A DNA stretch of 64,000 nt from Panopea generosa. Taxonomy: Eukaryota > Mollusca > Bivalvia > Adapedonta > Hiatellidae. The translations under genes and the position numbers were made by a program. Positions 12,801 to 22,100 of the stretch are shown here, piece by piece (position 1 is the first letter of the stretch; every line of letters begins with the position of its first letter). The stretch spans positions 49,543,206 through 49,607,205 of the forward strand of contig CM055901.1 of the NCBI GenBank assembly GCA_029582155.1, read 5' to 3'. A model generated the notes under the pieces. That model had not been told where the DNA came from. It did no database searches and saw only the letters and a list, made by a program, of their open reading frames with translations.

Positions 12801-15800
12801 TCTATTAAAACTCCTACATGTATGTCCATTGGATTCGTTCTATCCTCGTACTGAAACACGATACAATTTGGATTCACGAGTAAGTACTCTGGTTATACAT
12901 GGGTTGTACGTGTACATGTATGTCCTCATTGAGCAATCAATTAATTTGTTTAAGTTGGTTCTCAAAGCCATTTTTCACACATTATACATGTACATAGATG
13001 CAGCCATATTGTGTATGAATATATATTTTTGTGTTTTTATGGGGTTAACTGCCATTTTTAACTTATGACAGGATATTTATGGCATCCAGATTTATTGGCA
13101 GAGGATTGATTGATTATTAAGCGTCATTTGAATCAGCGATCAGAGACAAATGATGAGATACAATATTGTATATCAACCATCACGGAGGGTTGGAATTCAA
13201 ACTCACGACCCCTGGATTGAACTACTGTCTCGTCTAGGTGCGCTCAGCTATTGGTGGTGGAAGATCTCATATTGAATTAAAGTTTTTTAGTGAGCACAAC
13301 TCGAAAAAATGATCATAACTGTGATAGATGATTCATCCGTGGGGGTGCATACATAATTGATTAATTTCTCAATTAAAAACTTTTGAACTGGTAGGCCTAA
13401 ATCCATGACCCCAGTTTTGAGAGAAAAATGTGTGATCTTAAGACAAAGACTAGGCCAATCAAGAAATGAAACAACTTTAACTACCATAGCTTTAGCAAAT
13501 ATTTGAACCATTTACCTGCAAGAAACAGCATTGTATGAAATGAAAATTTGTAAGTGATCATTAAAATGTACTGTATACATAGTTTTATTGGCGGTGGTTT
13601 TATTTTGGCCATAATTATGGTTTTGGTCGGGCAATCAAAACTAATCAACCGGCAATATTTACCTTGCACGTTCGTGAAATCATCAAGTTGTGAGATTTTT
13701 TTTTGTAATGAGGGGATACAGAACAATAAACATTTTAATTTGAACTTGATGGTGCTGTGAAATACATACGAGTAAAACATGTTATTTAAACTGTACATTA
13801 TATTCACTAAAATCTGTCAGTCGTGTTCTGCATAATAATTATCATTAATTATTCAATTTACCATGCCCCCTAATTCAGATCATTGTGCTATAGCACTGAT
13901 ATAATTCGAAAGGTGAGGCAGTTAACCACTGTGGCAGCTTAACAGTCTAGTCTGATGTGAAAACAACCTATCATAAATGTTTAAATTTAACAGAACCTCA
14001 AAGATGTGCCAAGATTAATATAAACCATATACAGTAAACTGTGAAATACAACTTTAATTCTAATACAACAGTAATGTCAATTGGTTCTGATAATATCTGC
14101 TAACAATGCATCTGTGTAATGAGGTCAAACTCTGTGAAATAAACACATACATGTATATATTGCATGACACAATGTAGTATATAAGTGTTAGCTAAGCATT
14201 CTCTCAACTCACCGTGGCCTTGAGGGAGCCCCTTTGCATCTTCTCAAAACCAAGTGCCATTATACAGTCTGCCATGCCTGCAAAAAAATAAATCTATTTT
14301 TGGACAAGTCAATGGCAGTTTAATCACACAGCTCAGAGTGTGCTAAATCAGAAACCTTAAACATTATGTACATGTATGATTGCATAGTACAGTAAAACCT
14401 GTGTAAGTGGACACCTCTAGTGAGCAGCCACTTGTCTTAAGCAGCCATATTTGCTATTTTTCATTTCTATGCTTTTAGAGCAAATTAATCTGTATTAAGC
14501 AACTTTAACCTGTATTAAGCAACTACCTGTCTTAAAATGTCATTTTACTCCTTCTCTTTAATGGCTGCTCGCGACAGGTTTGAATGTACTGATAAGTCTT
14601 GTGTAAAATGAAGAGGATGCTCTAAAAACAACAATTTAGCAAATCTGCCAATGCAAAGGCTAAAATTCAATAATTATCAACCATGCTACAAACTATCAGA
14701 GATCTTACAGTACATTATTACATTCTATCTAGATATCTTGAATAAAGGATTCACTGACTTAACTAAATATTTTGTACTACCGGTACTCAGAATTTTTCTG
14801 GTACATGTATTTCATTAACTACCTCTTAAATATTCACCTGAGCAAATTGATGTCATCAAGGTCAATACGGATATCAACTGGCATCATTATAAAGATGTAG
14901 ATGAAGTATGGAGTATTTCAGCATTTAAAAGAGGTATTTCAGTGTCAGTTTCAATGTATAAAATGTAGAACAGTAAATAGTTTATCCAACTGTTTGTTTT
15001 CCTTACTGCATAAGAATTCTATCATTTTTTACAAATGAAAAATCATCCGTGACAACCAATTCACCAAAACTTAATTATATTTCTTTCAGCAATGGAAAAC
15101 AACAGTTGAATGAACTCTACATATCTAATGTGTTGGATTGGTCAAGACCCTGTGATAAAAGCAACTCCTCTCATGTACACAAAATTATACTAATTAAAGT
15201 AATTAACCAACAGACAACAGACACACCTTACTTTCTGTGAGCCTTTGACTCAGGTGGGTTGAAAAGAAGACTATATATCAAAATAACTCTGACATTGCAG
15301 GTGCTTGCCTATAACACAAACATGACTCTGATATTGCAGGTGCTTGCCTATAACACAAACATGACTCTGATATTGCAGGTGCTTGCTAATAACACAAACA
15401 TGACTCTGATATTGCAGGTGCTTGCCAATAACACAAACATGGTGCTTGCCAATAACACAAACATAATTCTGATATTGCAGGTGCTTGCCAATAACACAAA
15501 TATGACTCTGATATTGCCGATGCTTGCTTATAACACAAACATGACTGATATTGCCGATGATTGCTTATAACACAAACATGACTCTGATATTGTCAATGCT
15601 TGCTTATAACACAAACATGACTCTGGTATTGCCGATGCTTGCTTATAACACAAACATGACTCTGATATTGCCAATGCTTGCTTATAACACAAACATGACT
15701 CTGATATTGCCAATGCTTGCTTATAACACAAACATGACTCTGATATTGCCAATGTTTGCTTATAACACAAACATGACTATGATATTGCCAATGTTTGCTT

Positions 15801-16090
15801 ATAACACAAACATGACCGTATATTAAAGGCGTATCAAGATCACTACAGATATCAAACTAAGACCTGAAAACTGTGTGGTACAAACTTCACACGCATAATC
15901 ATTATCAGATATTAAAGTTTGAAAGTTCATTTTTTCCCCATTATTCAGTTCATTTTTGATAACTATTATCTATGTTTAATACATTACACACTGTACAATG
16001 AGACAAAGTTTAAATATATGAGCAGTGTTATCACATATCATTCAATATATAAGCTGAGCTGATATCATTCAATATATTTGCTAAGCTGAT

Positions 16091-16122
<32 letters not shown>

Positions 16123-19100
16123 CTGATAGTAGTATATTAAGTCATACATGTAAGCCAGTTTGTCTATATGACTGACTGTAAATCTATTGGTAGCCTAGTT
16201 GTTTTGCTATTTTTATTGATGGTGGTTGATATCATATGCTAAGCAATATAGTTGATAATTATATTGCATCTAGTTCAATTGTGAAGGAAAACTTCATACA
16301 TGAATTGGAGTACAACCTTTTTATTGTCAAGTAACTTTTTCAATTAGTCTTTTAGCACAGAACTCTGCTTATACACAGCAATATGAGTGAAGTGATCTCG
16401 TGTTTGATTAAAGAAAAGCAGCCATTGTAAGCTTATAAAAGTAACAATAATTCACCTTCTGTCTTATTTGATTCAGTATGATAATCATAGTTAAATAATC
16501 AATGTGAAATAGGAAAAATAATTTGGCTCTTGAAATACCACACAAAAATCTATCTTTTCAAATGTCCAATAAAGAGCTGATCATTGAATTCAAACGAATA
16601 GGACTTAATATCATTTTCAACACATGATGAATTAAAGATGCTTAACACAGGTTGTAAATGACATCAATTTTTTATTGGTGAAAGAACATCTCAGATTAAT
16701 CCGAGCAGAACTACTGTGATTCCACAAGTAACTGGTTAACTTTTACTTAAAGCATTTCAAACAAGAAATTCTTTAAACCACAAGCTCAGCAGTGAGAGGA
16801 AAGTAACAATTATAAATGGCTATTTTATAGATAAATGACAAATTGACTTTCTCAACGACATACCAACAAAGCATGATTTGGACTTAACATATACTGTGCG
16901 ACTCCAAATAGATGTATTATGTATATTGTCAATTTTAAATCACAAATTCTATGTCTTATAAGTATCACTCTAAAGTTGAATAAGGAATGACAGATGCAGG
17001 AGGGTCACAAAAACCTTGAACCTTGCAGAAATACTCCGCACTTACCATATGCCATGAGTCATCTCTTTTATGATAAAGGCAGTAACTTACACCTGTTTAA
17101 ATTGTGAAATGGACAGTAGCACATATTTGCAAAATTATATTGTATGTGTAATAATTACCTCCTTCAATAAGTTGTTTCCCCATCACAAGCGCTGTAGACC
17201 CAGTGGCACAATTGTTGTTCACCTAAAACAAGAAATTCATATTTTACATCAATATTTCATGTCCTGCCTTCCATGACACAAAAGTCCAATATTCATATTC
17301 AGTGGTGTAGCTGCCTTTAAGCTACAACGCCCTGGCTTGCATCTATTTTTGTGAACGCTTCATTATATGAAATGCCCTCAAAACGCAGGAAAAGTATCCT
17401 GATATTTCACACCTAATCTAAACCATTCAGAATTAAATGCTACTATTATAAGCAGAAAGTGAGTTTTTGATACTATCTAAAATCTAACAAACCATAAATC
17501 AAAGTGTCCGACTTAAATGGCATTAAACATTGTCACACATTTCAGATTATATATGTCATATCCAGTTTATTGGTGGAGGGAGACCTCAGAAGGAATCTGA
17601 GTAGTACCACTGTCCTTTCTTTAAGTAACTGGCAAACTTTCTCACATACAGTTTTTGGATCAAGTGAGACTTGAACCTACAACCTCAGCGGTAAGAGGTA
17701 AGTGATCATTAGTCGACGAGGCCTTAGATCTCTTGGTCACTGAGGACACTCTAACTTTATAAAAAAATATCAAGATTTCAACTGTATCTTTCATTTATTC
17801 ATTTTTTATTTTTGTACACACATATTCAAAACATGCCCCTGAAATAATATGTTGTACAACTGTTCAGCTTTGGTTTAAAAGAAATTGGAATCCTAAATTG
17901 GGATCATACATGTTTTCTTTTGATATTTCAATGTAACAAAAATATTGTAACTGTTTTTCTGCGACCTGGTTCTAATGGTGGTAACAAGTTCAGAAATCAG
18001 GAAACATAGCTAAAATTTTGACCACAATACCGTATAACAGTTAATGGTTTATAAAAAGTTTGTATTTCAGACTTAACATCATCAATGAAAATAGAAAAAC
18101 AAAGTAACTTGGTCAATTACATTGTACACAGGTATTCCTGTCATCCCCAGTTGATACAATGCCCTCTGCCCACATGTTGAATCACCTGAAAAATAGACAA
18201 AAACATTTAATTTGATTATCATACGAAACTTTGCTATTAAAAGTAATGAGTGCAAGATATGCAACAAGTGATGATAGAAACTCAGTATTTTTAGGCCATT
18301 ATAAATTAATTGCTAGTTTATCATCCAAATTTTTCTTAAAAATGGGGAGGGCAGGAGGACTTTATTTTATTTAATTTTTTGATGTTTTTTTAATAATTTT
18401 TTGTTATGAAAATAAAAAGGGTCGGAGTCGCATGAAAATTAGGTGGCGGGCTGGGTTGATAATCTAGCAATTAATTTATTATGGCCTTAAGCTTAAATCT
18501 GGATTTCCAATATCTACTTTGCGAGAGACATACAGCAATGATGAAATAAATTTTACCCCAACATTATTCACGCATCAAAATCAATCTCTACACCTTTGAA
18601 CGTTTTGTCTATGTGGAGATATCAATCTCCCAACAATACTATCTGATATACTTCATAAAGAAATTATTGACAGTTTTAATAAATTTAGTGGTGCTATGCT
18701 ATTCTTGGAAATATCAGCAAATAAACTGGAGAAATAAAAACTGATATTTTCATGCACATGTAATAGTTTATATCATACTGATAACCGAATGAATTAAAAT
18801 ATAATATTATTACTTCTTGTCACAAATCAGCATATTTCAAGCACTTACCAGAATTATGTCTGTTCCAAAAATAGAAATTAAGGGTCTACTGCATACATAC
18901 CAGTGTATTTTGTGTTTCATATTTACATCATGTACATATATATAATTTTTCAAACTAGTTAGAAATTAGATTATCAAAATTGTAATGTATCCCTTTAATG
19001 GAAGGAATAAGGTAAATCTTATAAGCAGCTCCTGTGAAAGATTGCTTTTTTAACCAATACATGTATAAATTAAAACAATCTTTTCTTGGAAAGTTCTATG

Positions 19101-22100
19101 CCAGGTTAGATCATTCTAAGGGTTGTGAGTTCTAATCACCACCAAGCTATAGTCTCTAAGATGATTAAAATACATGTATGTACAACATTGTGTCTCATTA
19201 TCATTGATCTCTCAATGCTGATTCAAGTGGGAATGTTTTCAATTACATGCTAAGACGGGTGTACTCGAGTACTGATTAATCTTCCAGGATCCCAGAAAAG
19301 AATGGTTAGAATAATTGATTGTCTGTTAGCTATCAACGGCATAAAAATGTAAATTAATATTCAAACAAATATTCTTATAAGGTACATGCATTAGGATTTG
19401 TTAACCATTTTTTCTTGCCTACCGGACCGTAGTCATGTGGGATGGCAAATTTTATCCATGCTGAATTGTCTCACATTGGTATAAATGATGCTGATGTCAG
19501 TATTCAAATGTAAAGCCTAGTACTAAGCTCTATGTAACAATTTTCTATGCCAAATTTAAATTATTGCTATCTTTGTAGGCAAGAAAAATCTATAATGACA
19601 CCAAGTTGCAGAAAAGTGAATCCAGCTCTTAAAAGAAGATATGTGCAAAGAAAACCTGGCACACCCTTTTTCTTTGCATGTATCTTTAAACATCAAATGA
19701 GATTTCCTTAACCACTAAAATAAGGCCTTTAAAGAATCCATTTGAAAATGTTGTACTTACCATAGACATAGCCTACACAAGCCTGCTCTATGGCATCATA
19801 TGATAAACCTGCATCTTCAAGGGCCTTTGTACCTTTAAAACAATAAAGGAGGATGAAAAGTTTCTTCAAAGCAACATTAATCATTAGCAAGCAAATTTGT
19901 TTCCTTGTAATGTCATGAATACAAAATTAATGTGTAAAGTAAATAAAGTACTATAATAACATATACAGTCTAACCTGTGTAAGCGGTCACCTTTATAAAA
20001 CATCCACTTGTCTTAAGCCTTATTTGCCTATTTCCCATTTCTAAGCTCTTTAGAGCAAATTAACCTGTATTACCGGTAGTCAACAACCTGTCTTAAAAGG
20101 TCACTTTTACTCATTTCCTTAACTGGCTGCTTAAGACAGGTTTGACTGTAATCTATAATGACTGATATATCAAAAATTTTATTTGGTGCATCAATAACAT
20201 CATTTTTGTTTCTGATGTATATCTATCTGCTGGTATCGTCTAATGCTGAGACAATCCATATTCAGTATTTTGAGCAGGTATAATATGTGCATGTCAGTGA
20301 ATAGAGTAAAAGTATTGAAGGTTTCACCGATGATAAGTAAAAAACAAAACAACACTGATTTATATCTATGACATTACAATGTTATTTATCACACTTAGAT
20401 CTAATCATTCCTATTATTTTATTTTATTCGCTATCTGTCAGGTGGACATGAGATTTGTTAACTTAATTGTACATTTATTATATATTACAGAACTACCTGC
20501 AAGATATTTAAGACTAATGTCAACAATTACACTAGGTTAATCAGGATCTATGTGAAGGTTTCTAATCTCCTGGTAAGCCGAGTTTGTTGTTAGCAACTGG
20601 ACTGGTTACCCTCTTTGCTTACATGGAAAGTCACCGAATGAGAGCCAAGCTCAAGTTATAGTAAATGCATAATATTTGTTCAAGTTATTGTTGAATAAAA
20701 TGTAATTTGCATTTAAAAAAAACTGGACATAACTCAGGTTAAATAATATACAGGGGCTGGAATATGATTCCATGCAAAGCAACCTTATATACAAACCTGA
20801 AAATTATCGAACATTTATTCAATTTTATTAAGGGGACGTAATTTACATTACTTTTCTGCTTAAAGGGAGTATATCAGATAAAAACTCAATAAATGTCTTA
20901 AAAAACAAAATAATTATCAAACTGGAGAAAAAGCATCTCATTATCATTAATGAATAAAATCCAAAAGGATTTGGTATGTCAAATCCACCAAAACGTGACA
21001 AAATCAATATGTAAATTGGAGCGGTAAACTTGAAACGAAATCTCCATTCTAAAGATAGACAGAATTTAAATACTGTATCAAGGGTGGATCTACTGTTGCG
21101 TCCAATCTAAACTGAAACATGGATCCGCTCCTGTGTATAACGGATCAAATTGAAACCAAAATGAAAACACTCATTTGATAAGTCACAAAATATGTTCACT
21201 TTTAAGCCGGAAATCTATGTTAGTTCAACCTAGGTGTGCTGCCCAAGTTAGAAAATCCTTTTTTAATAAATTGTTATGACATATTTAAATATATATCCTT
21301 TTGGCAATCTGGTGTCAGTGAGTATATATAGGCATGCTATATTAGAAAAATATGTTTTAGCCAATTTTAAAAGTTCGAAAAATCCTGATAAATTCCCTTT
21401 AAAATTGGACATTACTCAAGTTAATTAATACTAGAAGATAGCAACATTAAGTCATCTCAACATTGTGTATAAATCTGAAAGAAACATGTAATAAATGTTT
21501 AAGTCATTGAGCAGATGTTAAATAAAAGGTAAATTTATGTTAAAAACGGGACACAACTCATGTACCTCAATACATACATGGCTCAATTCCAATCTCATGC
21601 AATGTCTAGTGGTAAACAATCTTTTGTATCAATTTAAAAAGAATCAGGTAACATAAGTATTGTTGAAGTAATTGAGCAGATGGTGATTAAACTATATTTT
21701 TCAATTTATAATAAAAGGGTCACAACTTATGTAAAATTTGAGATTTGTTGGTCAATCCATACAAACTTGTATGCCAAGGAGCATTGCATATCAATCTAAA
21801 ATTAATAGGGCAATCTTTATAGGACTACAAAAGGCTTACCTCACCTATATGTAGTATAGTAATATAGATTTAAATGAAACTTTGTAAAAATGTAACCTTT
21901 GGGAATTTGTCTGTGAATTTGTCTTAAATAAAGAAATACATTCAATTTACCTGCTTCTTTTGCCATATCAGGGTAGTCAAAGTTCTCGCGACTTCCAGGC
22001 TTCTCGAACTGAAATAAATGCACAAACAACATGTTATACTATAATGAACTGGTTAATTCAATTATTAACACTGGTACAACTCTTTAATATTGTACATCTA

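Noticed and set aside
12850..14213. A third copy of SCP2 exon 7
   Set aside because: I looked on both sides for the [12 protein letters not shown] core and its splice sites and found only two copies.
15259..15826. Repeat-containing protein genes on both strands
   Set aside because: The frames are open only because a 39-bp unit repeats; there are no splice or start signals and it lies inside an SCP2 intron.
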